Positions 43,904 to 52,168 of a DNA stretch of 64,000 nt are shown piece by piece. The stretch lies in assembly GCF_016862995.1 (NCBI RefSeq), contig NZ_BOOA01000035.1, forward strand, positions 1 through 64,000. The letters are read 5' to 3'. The notes beneath the pieces were generated by a model. That model had not been told where the DNA came from. It worked only from the letters and a program-made list of their open reading frames with translations, and made no database searches. The position numbers were made by a program, and so were the translations under genes. The stretch is from Acrocarpospora phusangensis (GTDB lineage: Bacteria > Actinomycetota > Actinomycetes > Streptosporangiales > Streptosporangiaceae). How positions within the stretch are numbered: the stretch's first letter is position 1; each line of letters starts with the position of its first letter.

Positions 43904-45301
43904 ATGGCCGTTAGCAAGAGCCTGCGCATGCAGATCCTGCGCAGGGACAACTACACCTGCCAGGCCTGCGGCGCGAAGGCGCCCAACGTCGAACTTGAGG
44001 TCGACCACGTGCTGGCGGAGGCTCTCGGGGGCACGGACGAGGCGTCCAACCTGCAGACACTCTGCGACCCCTGCAACTCGGGCAAGGCCGCTACACCGCC
44101 GGACGCGGCCACCGTGGCGAAGGTCGCCGGCGATGCGGCTCGGTGGGCCCAGGCGATCGAAGCCGCAGCGGAGAGGATGCTGGCTGCGCGGGAAAGTCAG
44201 GCTGCGGAGCATGCCCAGTTTGATCAGTGGTGGAACGCGTGGACCCTCGCCGAGGGTGGTGCCGGTGGGCGCGCCGTGCATAGGGACCCAGGATGGCAGC
44301 AGTCCATCAGCAGGTTCCTCGCGATGGGGCTGCCGCTCCCGATCCTCAAGGACTGCCTGGATATCGCCATGTCCAGGAAGAAGATCAGGGCGGCAGACGT
44401 CTGGCGCTACTTCTGTGGGATCGCCTGGGGCAAGGTTCGCGAGCTTCAGGCCGCCGCCGCTGAGGCCATCCGCCCGGAGCAAGACCCCAGCGACGAGGAC
44501 TACGAGCCGAACTTTGACCACCGTCTGATTCCCGGCCGGGTCAGCCTCGCCAACGAGTTGCTCTCCTGGTTCCAGGCGGACGCCGTCGAGGTGCTCATCT
44601 CCGAGGCTCGCGAATGGTACGACGACGAGCTGTTCGCGGACTTCGATCCGCCACCTTCGGACGACCAGATCACCATCCACGCCGGACTGGATGCGATGAG
44701 CACCTCTCGGTGGGCAGTCCTTTCCCTCACGCGCGCCGTATCCGACCTTCTCGAAAGCTTCTCCGATCAGGAGATCGACACAGCTAGGAACCAGGCTGTG
44801 GCCGTCCTTGGTGACGAGATCATGTCGCGGCCTGCCCAACTTCGTGACGCCCAGTACTACGGGCAACTCGCGCACTGGCTCGCCGTTGGCCACGCTCGCA
44901 GCCTCATGGACGGGCTTTCCCTTGAGGCTCGGGCGGAGTGGCTGGGGTATGTCGCGGCGTGCCGGGAACCGGACCCCTGGGGAGACTCGGCTCCGCTTTC
45001 CGAAGACCTGCAGATCAAGTACGTCGGCGTGAACATTCGCCTGGCCAGGTCCGGCTACAGACACCCCCGGATGTGTGAGTCCCGCGGGGAGCACATCGAA
45101 GCATGTCCCCGTGTGGCGAGCTTCCGTGCCTACATCGTCGAACTCGACTGTTGCTCGGTTGGGGACGAGCCCGGACACGAAGGCCATCGAGTGTGCGAGC
45201 AGCACCTGGAGCAGCTCGTGGACGGCACCTACACGAACACCAAAGGCACGCGCTTCACGGTGCGCGACTACCGGCCGATAGAAGGAGCCGACACCACGTG
45301 A
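43904..45301 (+). CDS. HNH-domain protein at head of the replication module
   Basis: A 465-residue protein. Its N-terminus is an HNH nuclease fold: RRDNYTCQACGAKAPNVELEVDHVLAEALGG and CDPCN. The remaining 390 residues are mostly helical (e.g. LKDCLDIAMSRKKIRAADVWRYFCGIAWGKV) with a Cys/His group near the end. Start ATG 43904 follows GGGAG. The long C-terminal part is not recognised; it could help replication or packaging. Confidence 0.75.
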   Translation: MAVSKSLRMQILRRDNYTCQACGAKAPNVELEVDHVLAEALGGTDEASNLQTLCDPCNSGKAATPPDAATVAKVAGDAARWAQAIEAAAERMLAARESQAAEHAQFDQWWNAWTLAEGGAGGRAVHRDPGWQQSISRFLAMGLPLPILKDCLDIAMSRKKIRAADVWRYFCGIAWGKVRELQAAAAEAIRPEQDPSDEDYEPNFDHRLIPGRVSLANELLSWFQADAVEVLISEAREWYDDELFADFDPPPSDDQITIHAGLDAMSTSRWAVLSLTRAVSDLLESFSDQEIDTARNQAVAVLGDEIMSRPAQLRDAQYYGQLAHWLAVGHARSLMDGLSLEARAEWLGYVAACREPDPWGDSAPLSEDLQIKYVGVNIRLARSGYRHPRMCESRGEHIEACPRVASFRAYIVELDCCSVGDEPGHEGHRVCEQHLEQLVDGTYTNTKGTRFTVRDYRPIEGADTT

Positions 45302-46284
45302 ACGCCCCGCTCCTCAGCGACGGGACCTATCGCGCTCATTGGCTGCGGGAGGTTCTCAGAAGCACGCAGATTACCGATTCGGTGCGCGTGCTTCTAATGA
45401 CCCTCGCTCTCTACATGGACGCGTCAGGGCGCGTTTCAGTGCCGCGCGAAGAGGTGGCGGGAGTCCTTGGCCGGAATCCGCGAAAGGTTGGGGAGAAGAT
45501 CCGGGCCACGATTGATTCCGGATTCCTCGTGCAGTTGGCGCGCGGGCAGAAACATCAGACAGCGGTGTTCCAGGCGGCCATTCTCGGGCGGGTTCTCAGT
45601 CGGACCCCCGGGGAACCGACTGAGAACGGGATGGCTGCCGACCTCAGCAGGCTCCCCGGGGACCCTGCTGAGACCGAGGGCGAAGTAGAAGTCAGTGGGT
45701 CCCCCGGGGGCCCGGCTGAGAATTCTCAGGGGGCCGATATCTACGACCCTGAGAATTCGGCTCAGGGTACTAGAAATCGGCCCCCTGAGCCTCAGGGGGC
45801 CGATTTCAGGGAGACCCCCGGGGGTCCGCCTGAGAATTCTCAGCAGGCCCCCCGGGGGACCTCCCAGTTCTTTAGTAGTGGTGATGTAAGTGAGGAAGTT
45901 GATCTCTCTGATTCTTCCTCTGGTCAACTCTTCGACTTGCGCGCCGCTGCGCGGCGGCGCGAGCAAGAAGAAGATCCCGAGTCAAAGCCGTCACGTCGCA
46001 AGCCAGAACGGCCCATCCCCGCCGACTTCGCCGTAACCCCGGCGATGCGGAAGTGGGCCGCAGACAAGGGCTACGACGTCGACCTCGACCGGGAGACCTT
46101 CCGGTTCATCAACCACGCCCACCAGAACGACCGCCGCTGCCGCGACTGGCTCGCCGCTTGGCGCAACTGGATCGACAAGGCACAAGAGCAACAGGCCAGG
46201 GCCACACGTCGCCCCGTCGCCGCCTTCCCTGCTCGTGGCACCTACGACAAATCCAAGGTCTTCGGGAACAGGAACCGCACATGA
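45298..46284 (+). CDS. lambda-O-like replication initiator with embedded origin
   Basis: A 328-residue protein. Residues 1-98 are a winged-helix DNA-binding domain (VLLMTLALYMDASGRVSVPREEVAGVLGRNPRKVGEKIRA; parts shown). Residues about 99-215 are a low-complexity Pro/Gly/Glu linker with a 16-residue repeat (SRTPGEPTEN, SRLPGDPAET, SGSPGGPAEN). The C-terminal part (VTPAMRKWAADKGYDVD; INHAHQNDRRCRDWLAAW) resembles the DnaT/helicase-loader-binding domain. The linker DNA is full of inverted repeats and is followed by an AT-richer run, as in lambda O. Loader and DnaB-like genes come next. Confidence 0.8.
   Translation: MNAPLLSDGTYRAHWLREVLRSTQITDSVRVLLMTLALYMDASGRVSVPREEVAGVLGRNPRKVGEKIRATIDSGFLVQLARGQKHQTAVFQAAILGRVLSRTPGEPTENGMAADLSRLPGDPAETEGEVEVSGSPGGPAENSQGADIYDPENSAQGTRNRPPEPQGADFRETPGGPPENSQQAPRGTSQFFSSGDVSEEVDLSDSSSGQLFDLRAAARRREQEEDPESKPSRRKPERPIPADFAVTPAMRKWAADKGYDVDLDRETFRFINHAHQNDRRCRDWLAAWRNWIDKAQEQQARATRRPVAAFPARGTYDKSKVFGNRNRT
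45592..45867. repeat. inverted-repeat cluster (putative phage origin) inside the initiator gene
   Basis: Five units have a 12-base C/G centre (CCCC-GGGG core) with arms CTCAGnnGG and CCnnCTGAG. IR1 is 45592-45627 with 12-bp perfect arms and IR2 45643-45672 with 9-bp perfect arms; IR3 45691-45720, IR4 45805-45834 and IR5 45839-45868 are degenerate. Centres of IR1, IR2 and IR3 are exactly 48 bases apart. Between IR3 and IR4 lie a palindrome with 17-bp arms (45773-45789 and 45791-45807), arms ACCCTGAG/CTCAGGGT (45746-45768), and two copies of the palindrome CTGAGAATTCTCAG (45716-45729, 45830-45843). Confidence 0.85.
45861..45940. other. AT-richer tract next to the repeat cluster (putative unwinding element)
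   Basis: About 45% GC over 80 bases in a phage that is otherwise near 68%. It follows the inverted repeats directly and encodes a Ser/Asp-rich linker (SSGDVSEEVDLSDSSS). The pattern resembles the AT-rich part of the lambda origin, where strands open. Confidence 0.6.
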
Positions 46285-46844
46285 TCACGCCCCTTGACGA
46301 CTGGCAGGACCAACGCCGTCTGCGCCGCCTCGCCGAATTCCAGGCCCGGCGCCCGCTGCTGCTCCGGCACAAGGGCCCACTCCGCGACGAGATCGCCGAG
46401 TGGGGCAGCCGCCTGTTCGACGGCACCGCCCGCACAATGGTGCTCGTCGGCGGCACCGGCACCACCAAGACCTGGAGCTTGTGGGAGGTCCTGGAGCGCG
46501 CGGTGGCCGCCGGGTACGCGGACACGATCGTGTTCGCCACGGCCGCCGACTGGCAGGAGGCGGTGGGGCCGCCCGTCGACCGGCAGGCGCTCCGCGTGAT
46601 GCGCCGGGCCGGCGTGCTGGTGCTGGACGACTTCGGGTCCACGCGGATCAACGAGTGGGCGGTGGACTGCCTGTCCCCGGTCGTTGACGAGCGCTGGTCG
46701 TGGGGTCGGCCGACCGGCATCACCTCCAACTTGGAGGACTTCGACGAGGCCCTGGGCGAGCGCGCGGAACGCATCACCTCCCGGCTGGGGCACGAGGCCA
46801 CCGTCGTGGTTCTGGACGGGGCGGACCGGAGGGCGGCCGGATGA
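46281..46844 (+). CDS. DnaC/IstB-like helicase loader ATPase
   Basis: A 187-residue AAA+ type ATPase with Walker A GGTGTTKTWSLWEV (about residues 57-70) and Walker B VLVLDDFGS, then a sensor-like PTGITSN and an arginine ERITSRLG near the end. The order matches DnaC/IstB loaders that place DnaB at origins. It follows the initiator and overlaps the DnaB-like gene by four bases. Confidence 0.85.
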   Translation: MITPLDDWQDQRRLRRLAEFQARRPLLLRHKGPLRDEIAEWGSRLFDGTARTMVLVGGTGTTKTWSLWEVLERAVAAGYADTIVFATAADWQEAVGPPVDRQALRVMRRAGVLVLDDFGSTRINEWAVDCLSPVVDERWSWGRPTGITSNLEDFDEALGERAERITSRLGHEATVVVLDGADRRAAG

Positions 46845-48283
46845 CCGAGGCTTCGACGGGCGTCGAGGGGTTCTTCGAGGGGTGGACGGCAGGTCCGGGC
46901 GTGCTCGCGGCGGAGATGGCGATCGCAGGGGCCGTGATCCAGTCGCAGGCTTGCCTGGAGGAGGCGGTCACCCTACTCCGCCCCGATGACTTCTACAGCC
47001 GAGCGGGGCTGGTGTTCGCCGCCGCGAAGGCAGTGCTGGACGACGGCCGGAAGGTCGAGCCGACGGCCGTGCTGATTGAACTCCAGGACCGTGGGGAACT
47101 CGCCCGGGTCGGCGGCGGCGCCTACCTGCATGACCTGATGCCGCACGCGGCGCTGCCCGACTCCATCGGCTGGTGTGCTCGCGAGGTGAGGGAGGATGCG
47201 GATCGGCGGAACACCCGGGCGGCTCTGGGGTGGGGTACACAGCAGACCGAGGAAGATCGGTGGGATGGCGACGCCACGCTGGATCTGATCCGTAAGCGCC
47301 TGGACGAAGTGGCCGCCGGCCGGGTGGGCGACCTGCCTCCGAGCGTCGCCGACGACATGGTGTCCCTGCTGGAGGATTTGGAGAATCCGCCGGAGGCGGT
47401 CCCGGGCGTGGTTCCGCCGTACCTGGATCTTGCGGCCTTGCTGACGGCGCTGCGGCCCGGCGAGGTGGTCGTCGTGGGGGCGAGGCCAGCGATCGGGAAA
47501 TCGACAGTGGCCACCGACCTCCTCCGGTCCGCCGCGCTGCGGCAGGCTAAGCGCTCGGTGATGTTCACGTTGGAGATGTCTCGCCGCGACGTGCTCACTC
47601 GCATGGTGTCCGCCGAGTCCCAGGTCCCGCTCAAGTCGATCCGGGACATGCAGGTATCGGCGAACGACCTGGACCGGGTGGCGGAGGCGGGGTCGAGGAT
47701 CGCGGCGGCCCCGCTAGTGATCGACGACACGCCGGGGTGCTCCATCGAGCGGATACGTACCGTGCTGCGGACCCTGTCCCGGTCGGGACCGCTGGGCTTG
47801 GTGGTGGTCGACTATCTGCAGTTGATGACACCGCCGAAAGCGGAGAGCCGGCAGCAGGAGGTGTCGGGTCTCTCCCGGGAGTTCAAGCTGCTGGCGAAGC
47901 AGTTTCAGGTGCCCTTGGTGCTGCTGTCCCAGCTCAACCGCGACCCCGAGAAGCGCTCCGACCGGCGCCCGGTCATCGCGGATCTGCGAGAGTCGGGGGC
48001 GATCGAGCAGGACGCCGACATCGTGATCCTTCTCCACAGGGACGATGCCTACGACGTCGAATGCCCCCGCGCTGGCACGGCCGACCTGATCGTGGCGAAG
48101 AACCGGAACGGCCCCATCACGACGATCACCGTGGTCAACCAGCTCCACTACGGCAAGTTCGCCGACTTCGCGAAGGTCGAAGAGCCGCGGGGGCGCCCCG
48201 ATCTGCGCGCCGTGCGCACCGATCCGCCGAAGTCTTCACAGCCCGCTCCTTACCGACCCTGGGAGGCCAACGTTGGCCAGTGA
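46841..48283 (+). CDS. DnaB-like replicative helicase
   Basis: A 480-residue helicase. The N-terminal domain (EMAIAGAVIQSQACLEEAVTLL) and the RecA-like core are both present: Walker A GARPAIGKSTVATDLL (near residue 212), EMSRRDVLTRMVS, Walker B LVVVDYLQLM, and LRESGAIEQDADIVILLHRD. It unwinds DNA at the phage fork. Length is typical. Confidence 0.95.
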   Translation: MTEASTGVEGFFEGWTAGPGVLAAEMAIAGAVIQSQACLEEAVTLLRPDDFYSRAGLVFAAAKAVLDDGRKVEPTAVLIELQDRGELARVGGGAYLHDLMPHAALPDSIGWCAREVREDADRRNTRAALGWGTQQTEEDRWDGDATLDLIRKRLDEVAAGRVGDLPPSVADDMVSLLEDLENPPEAVPGVVPPYLDLAALLTALRPGEVVVVGARPAIGKSTVATDLLRSAALRQAKRSVMFTLEMSRRDVLTRMVSAESQVPLKSIRDMQVSANDLDRVAEAGSRIAAAPLVIDDTPGCSIERIRTVLRTLSRSGPLGLVVVDYLQLMTPPKAESRQQEVSGLSREFKLLAKQFQVPLVLLSQLNRDPEKRSDRRPVIADLRESGAIEQDADIVILLHRDDAYDVECPRAGTADLIVAKNRNGPITTITVVNQLHYGKFADFAKVEEPRGRPDLRAVRTDPPKSSQPAPYRPWEANVGQ

Positions 48284-48683
48284 CCGAGACCTGCAGAACG
48301 CCCTCGCCCGTCGGGACATCGGCGCCGTGGTGGAGGGTGTCGCCGGCCGTCTCGCCCTGCCGGACGACGTCCAGGCCGACGCAGCCATGAGCGTCCTGAT
48401 GCGGCAGGTCCCCGCCTGGGTGGACACCAGGACCCGCGAGTGGATTGCCGCGTTCCTCCGCGAACACGCGGCGACGGCCGGGCTGCTGGCGATCCGGTGG
48501 ATGACGGTGGTGGAGGTGGCCAAGGCGCTGCGCGTCAGCAAGATGACCATCTACCGCCTCGTGCATACGGGCGCCCTGGCGTCCATCAAGGTGGGCGAGA
48601 CGATCCGCATCCCGGAGTCCACGGTGGCCGCCTACATCCGTGCCCAGCTCGCTGAAGCCGCGGAGGTGGGGCGAAGTGCCTGA
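48273..48683 (+). CDS. excisionase-family HTH protein
   Basis: A 136-residue protein. The C-terminal part is an excisionase/MerR-like winged helix: MTVVEVAKALRVSKMTIYRL and GALASIKVGETIRIP. The TTG at 48273, 6 bases after GGGAGG, is the probable start and overlaps the helicase gene by 11 bases. It could be the recombination directionality factor for the serine integrase or a regulator. Confidence 0.78.
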   Translation: MASDRDLQNALARRDIGAVVEGVAGRLALPDDVQADAAMSVLMRQVPAWVDTRTREWIAAFLREHAATAGLLAIRWMTVVEVAKALRVSKMTIYRLVHTGALASIKVGETIRIPESTVAAYIRAQLAEAAEVGRSA

Positions 48684-49413
48684 CACCGCAGCCGTACGGT
48701 GCGAGCTGACTGAGCGCATCACGTCGGAGTGCGCGCACTGCCGCCCTGCTCCGGAGCCCGAACCGGAACCGGCGCCCCCGAGCAGGTGGTTCGCGGCCTG
48801 CCTCCCCGGCCGCTGCTCCGAGTGCGGCGATCACTTTGACGAGGGCGACCCTGGCAAGGCGGATGCCTGGTGGGAGTATTCGTCGCGTTTCTGGGTGGTC
48901 GCTCCGCCCGGCCTGATCAGACCTGAGGAGGTTCCGCCCGGATGGGGGCTGATGGAGCCGCGATCCTCGGGGCGTCGCATGCGGGTAGTGGTACAGCCGG
49001 AGACCAGGACGCCGAATCTGTCGCTGGCGCTGATGACCGCGCTCGTGTCCCGTACGGACAACATCCGGCTCCGCGAGATCGACCAGATCCGGCAGAGCCA
49101 GCGCGACGAGATCTACCGGGCGGTCGAGGAGGATCGCAAGGCCCGAGGCAAGACCGCGCTCAGCCATGGCCTCCAGGAGAACCTGAGGCTACTGGAGCTG
49201 CTGGAGAAGGCACTCGGCTGCAAGATCAGCGGATGGGCGGGCCTCGACCTGGCCCGGATGAGCGCCGAGGAGATCGGCGAGGCGCTCAGCGAGTACACCC
49301 GTGACCATGTCGCTCTTCAGCGCCGCGCAGGCGAGGTCGCCTTTGCCGAGCAGAGGCTTCGCCGATCGGCAGAGCTCGCCATTGAACGGTTGAGCGGGGC
49401 GGTCGATGCCTGA
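48676..49413 (+). CDS. hypothetical protein with zinc-finger-like region
   Basis: A 245-residue protein. A CSECGDHFDEGD finger-like piece lies near residue 47, with CAHC before it. The C-terminal half is helical and charged (AEEIGEALSEYTRDHVALQRR). GTG start, overlapped at both ends. Function unknown. Confidence 0.68.
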   Translation: MPDTAAVRCELTERITSECAHCRPAPEPEPEPAPPSRWFAACLPGRCSECGDHFDEGDPGKADAWWEYSSRFWVVAPPGLIRPEEVPPGWGLMEPRSSGRRMRVVVQPETRTPNLSLALMTALVSRTDNIRLREIDQIRQSQRDEIYRAVEEDRKARGKTALSHGLQENLRLLELLEKALGCKISGWAGLDLARMSAEEIGEALSEYTRDHVALQRRAGEVAFAEQRLRRSAELAIERLSGAVDA

Positions 49414-49831
49414 CACCCTCCGCGTCCTTGTGACCGGCTCCCGCACCTGGAAAGACGTCCTGATGCTGGCGGCCGTCCTGCTGGACACCTGGCACGATGC
49501 CGTGATGCTCGGCGTGAACATCCTCTGGGTGCACGGCGACTGCGAGCAGGGCGCCGACTCGATCGCGGACGCACTCCTGTGCAGCTGGGGGTTCAAGCCG
49601 GAACGCCACCCCGCGGATCGGCACCGGTGGGGCCGTAGCGCCTTCACCAAACGGGACGAGGAGATGGTGGACGCCGGGGCGCACCTCTGCCTGGCGTTCA
49701 TCGACCTGTGCGTGAAGTCGACGTGCCAACGGAAACGCCCGCACGGCTCCCACGGCACGTCCTACACCGCGGGCCTGGCCGAGCGGGCGGGCATCCCCAC
49801 GCAGCGGTTCGGGGTGATGGCCAATGCCTGA
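49406..49831 (+). CDS. SLOG/DUF2493-family protein
   Basis: A 141-residue Rossmann-like protein beginning RVLVTGSRTWKD, with WVHGDCEQGADSIADALLCSWG and AFIDLCVKSTCQ following, as in DUF2493/YspA SLOG proteins that are thought to bind nucleotide-type ligands. Common in actinophages. ATG overlaps the gene before it. Confidence 0.82.
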   Translation: MPDTLRVLVTGSRTWKDVLMLAAVLLDTWHDAVMLGVNILWVHGDCEQGADSIADALLCSWGFKPERHPADRHRWGRSAFTKRDEEMVDAGAHLCLAFIDLCVKSTCQRKRPHGSHGTSYTAGLAERAGIPTQRFGVMANA

Positions 49832-50246
49832 GACCGACGCAATGCTTCCGGCTGCAGAGCTGAGGGCCGTCCGGGCTGAGGCCGAAGTCGCGCGCCTCCG
49901 CGCCGGCGAAGCCTCCAAGCCCGTGGCCGAAGGCGTACGGCTCGACCCTGCCGCGTGGATCCGCCGCTGGAATGATGCCTCACCCGAGAAGCGTCTCGCG
50001 TGGGCGAACCGCATCCTCGACCTGCTGGCAGAGGAGAGCAGGTGCTTCCTACTCGACCACGATGGCGCTGTGGAACGGGTGTCCGAGATGGAGCTGACGT
50101 TGAGCCGAGTCATGGACCTCGTCGACCAGTTGAACGTCCGAGCCGCTGAGGCGCAGGCTGCGGGCGCATCCGGCGAGGAGAAGCGGTGGCGCTCCCTCGC
50201 GGACATGGTGAGCACGGCGCTCGACCCGGGGGCAGAGCAGACGTGA
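49824..50246 (+). CDS. coiled-coil hypothetical protein
   Basis: A 140-residue helical protein (AAELRAVRAEAEVARLRAG, EMELTLSRVMDLVDQLNV). No domain known. Four-base overlaps at both ends. Confidence 0.6.
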   Translation: MPETDAMLPAAELRAVRAEAEVARLRAGEASKPVAEGVRLDPAAWIRRWNDASPEKRLAWANRILDLLAEESRCFLLDHDGAVERVSEMELTLSRVMDLVDQLNVRAAEAQAAGASGEEKRWRSLADMVSTALDPGAEQT

Positions 50247-50494
50247 GCGACCAGATCCTTGCCGACCTCAAGTCTTGGCTTCAGGCACTAAAGGACTCCG
50301 AACGGACCGTCGTCTGCGCGTCTGCCGACGAGTCAGCGATCCGCGAGGCGCTGGGGCGACTCTGGCTGGGTGGCCTCTACAAGGTCCTGGTCAACGATGC
50401 ACTCTGTCCGCCGGGAACCGCCTATGTGATTGACGAGCGGGCCATGGAGGCATACGCCAACAAGGCGGGCCAACTCTGGCGGTGGCAGGCGTGA
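50243..50494 (+). CDS. small hypothetical protein
   Basis: An 83-residue protein starting at GTG, with a helix and short strands (KVLVNDALCPPGTAYVIDE). Function unknown; overlaps both neighbours. Confidence 0.58.
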   Translation: MSDQILADLKSWLQALKDSERTVVCASADESAIREALGRLWLGGLYKVLVNDALCPPGTAYVIDERAMEAYANKAGQLWRWQA

Positions 50495-50721
50495 AGGTCC
50501 GCTTCCGCACCTACTGCTACCCCTGCCGCCGGATGGCGCCGCGCCACCGACGCCCGCACCGCTGGGAGTGGGAGTACTGGATCTCCTGCGAGGGCGTTCG
50601 GCTGGTTCAGCGCCAAGGGTTCGGAAGTTTCGACCGTGCGTGGATGTCGGCGGAGCGGTCGTGGTTCAAACTGGCTGCGCTCTCGTGCGTAGCCCCGGAG
50701 TCGACAAGGATGGATCCATGA
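50491..50721 (+). CDS. small basic hypothetical protein
   Basis: A 76-residue Arg/Trp-rich protein with a Cys pair (YCYPCRR). Possibly nucleic-acid-binding. GTG start with 4-base overlap. Confidence 0.55.
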   Translation: MKVRFRTYCYPCRRMAPRHRRPHRWEWEYWISCEGVRLVQRQGFGSFDRAWMSAERSWFKLAALSCVAPESTRMDP

Positions 50722-51026
50722 GCACCCCGATCAAGGTTGACGCCGCCAGCTACGCACCTCTGATCAGTGGCTTGAAGGCCCTGGCGAGTCAGCTCATCGC
50801 AGCCGCAGACACCGTCGACCTCGAATCCGCTCGGGCCGTGGTCGCTTCGGCCGGCCCGCCCGAGGATCCGGAGGTCGGGCAGCACCTGAAGTTCCTCGAC
50901 GCAACGATCGCCTACGTGGCGGTCCTGCGAGACCTGGACGGTACCGCAAGGAGCCAGTCCTTCACCCACACCGAGGGCGGCGCGATGGGCATCTACAGAG
51001 ACACGCCGGCGGACATTGAACCGTGA
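50718..51026 (+). CDS. small hypothetical protein, last of the early/middle operon
   Basis: A 102-residue protein with a helical pattern (LISGLKALASQLIAAADTVD). It ends the coupled gene chain; the following 157 bases have lower GC and precede the moron gene. Function unknown. Confidence 0.58.
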   Translation: MSTPIKVDAASYAPLISGLKALASQLIAAADTVDLESARAVVASAGPPEDPEVGQHLKFLDATIAYVAVLRDLDGTARSQSFTHTEGGAMGIYRDTPADIEP

Positions 51027-51183
51027 AGTAGTGCCAGGAAGTAGCAGTTCGCACCCGTACTGGCTGGTAATTACATGGAGGCTGGCCCCCTATGGGATCT
51101 TGTCCTACATTCGGGACGGGTTTGTTCCGGACAAGTGGGCTTCGGGTCGTGCACAAAGGCAAACAACCAGGCAACATGGTTGA

Positions 51184-51942
51184 ATGGATTGGCGACAATT
51201 CTCTGTAGCGATACTTGGCCAGGTCTTTTCGTGGCCATGCGCTGTCCTGGTAGCTTTTCTGATCTTCCGGAAACCCATCGCTGGTCTTCTCGGAAAGCTG
51301 AGTAGCGTCGAAGGGTTCGGCCAAAAGATCACTTTCGGGCAGATCCTCAGCCAGGTCGAAGAAGATGTCGAGACGCTCGTGGCTCGCACGGGTGCATCAT
51401 CAGCCGAACCCTCAATCCCAGACCTTGGCGCGGCACGCTGGAGTGGGACGTCGTTCGCGCCGACGAGAGTCTCGGGAACGATTCAGCGGCGACCGCTGAA
51501 GTCATCCCCGGGGGAACTGCTAAAGGCTCATGGACCCGCAGGAGCCGTGATCACGTCTTGGAAAGCTGTGGAGGATGCGCTGCGGCGACTCGCCAGTGTA
51601 GATCAAGTATCAAGCCGTTTGGCCTCCTACTCGCGCGAGTCGGACCTCATAGCTTCGACCCCCACAGCGAAGTTGGTTCGCGTTCTCGTTACTGCAGATA
51701 TCGTGCCCGCGTCGCTAGAGCGTGTCTTCCAAGACCTTCGGAGGTTACGCAACGATGTTGCCCATGGCGGGCACTCCCCAGTTGAGGGAGAGGCAATCGC
51801 GTATGCCCAGGCGGCCCTCGATGTATCGGATGCCCTGGATTCCATCGCCACTGTGGTTAGGCAGGATGTTCTGAACCGGCAGATGGAGGAGACTTTCGGC
51901 ACAGAGCCGTCGCCTCTGCCGTATCCGGACATAGAACCGTGA
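51184..51942 (+). CDS. membrane-anchored HEPN-type protein (moron)
   Basis: A 252-residue protein. Residues about 8-28 form a membrane helix. The C-terminal region (about 110-225) is helical with RRLRNDVAHG: Arg189-Asn190 and His194 make the RNxxxH motif of HEPN ribonucleases, as in DUF4145-like proteins. HEPN domains are frequent in toxins and phage defence. The gene has visibly lower GC than its neighbours and stands alone between two operons, as morons do. A role in superinfection exclusion or abortive infection is inference. Confidence 0.7.
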   Translation: MDWRQFSVAILGQVFSWPCAVLVAFLIFRKPIAGLLGKLSSVEGFGQKITFGQILSQVEEDVETLVARTGASSAEPSIPDLGAARWSGTSFAPTRVSGTIQRRPLKSSPGELLKAHGPAGAVITSWKAVEDALRRLASVDQVSSRLASYSRESDLIASTPTAKLVRVLVTADIVPASLERVFQDLRRLRNDVAHGGHSPVEGEAIAYAQAALDVSDALDSIATVVRQDVLNRQMEETFGTEPSPLPYPDIEP

Positions 51943-52036
51943 ATGAGTGTCAGTAGCCCGCAGGTTACGGTCGTTAGGCCGCACCCTCGCCGGGGTCCGC
52001 GACAACCAGTCGTCCATGTGGACCCGCCGCTGAGAA

Positions 52037-52074
52037 GACTGGGCGGCCCCGAGGGGAATCGGAGCCGCCCAGTC
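52037..52074. terminator. hairpin between convergent moron genes
   Basis: Perfect 11-bp arms GACTGGGCGGC (52037-52047) and GCCGCCCAGTC (52064-52074) around a 16-base loop. It lies between the ends of two convergent genes and can stop both. No T run. Confidence 0.65.
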
Positions 52075-52168
52075 CCGAGCTCCGTACAGCGGGATACGCG
52101 ACCCGAGCTTTCCACACCTGGAGAGTCCCACTGACTCGCTTTCCGCCGTACGGGCATCCAAGGACCGA

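Noticed and set aside
43799-45205. A 468-codon frame opposite the HNH-domain gene
   Set aside because: Antisense shadow; it also runs over the DnaA-box cluster and shows no domain.
45592-45867. Repeat cluster considered as a CRISPR array
   Set aside because: The units are palindromes within an open coding frame, of unequal spacing overall, with no equal-length unique spacers and no cas genes nearby.
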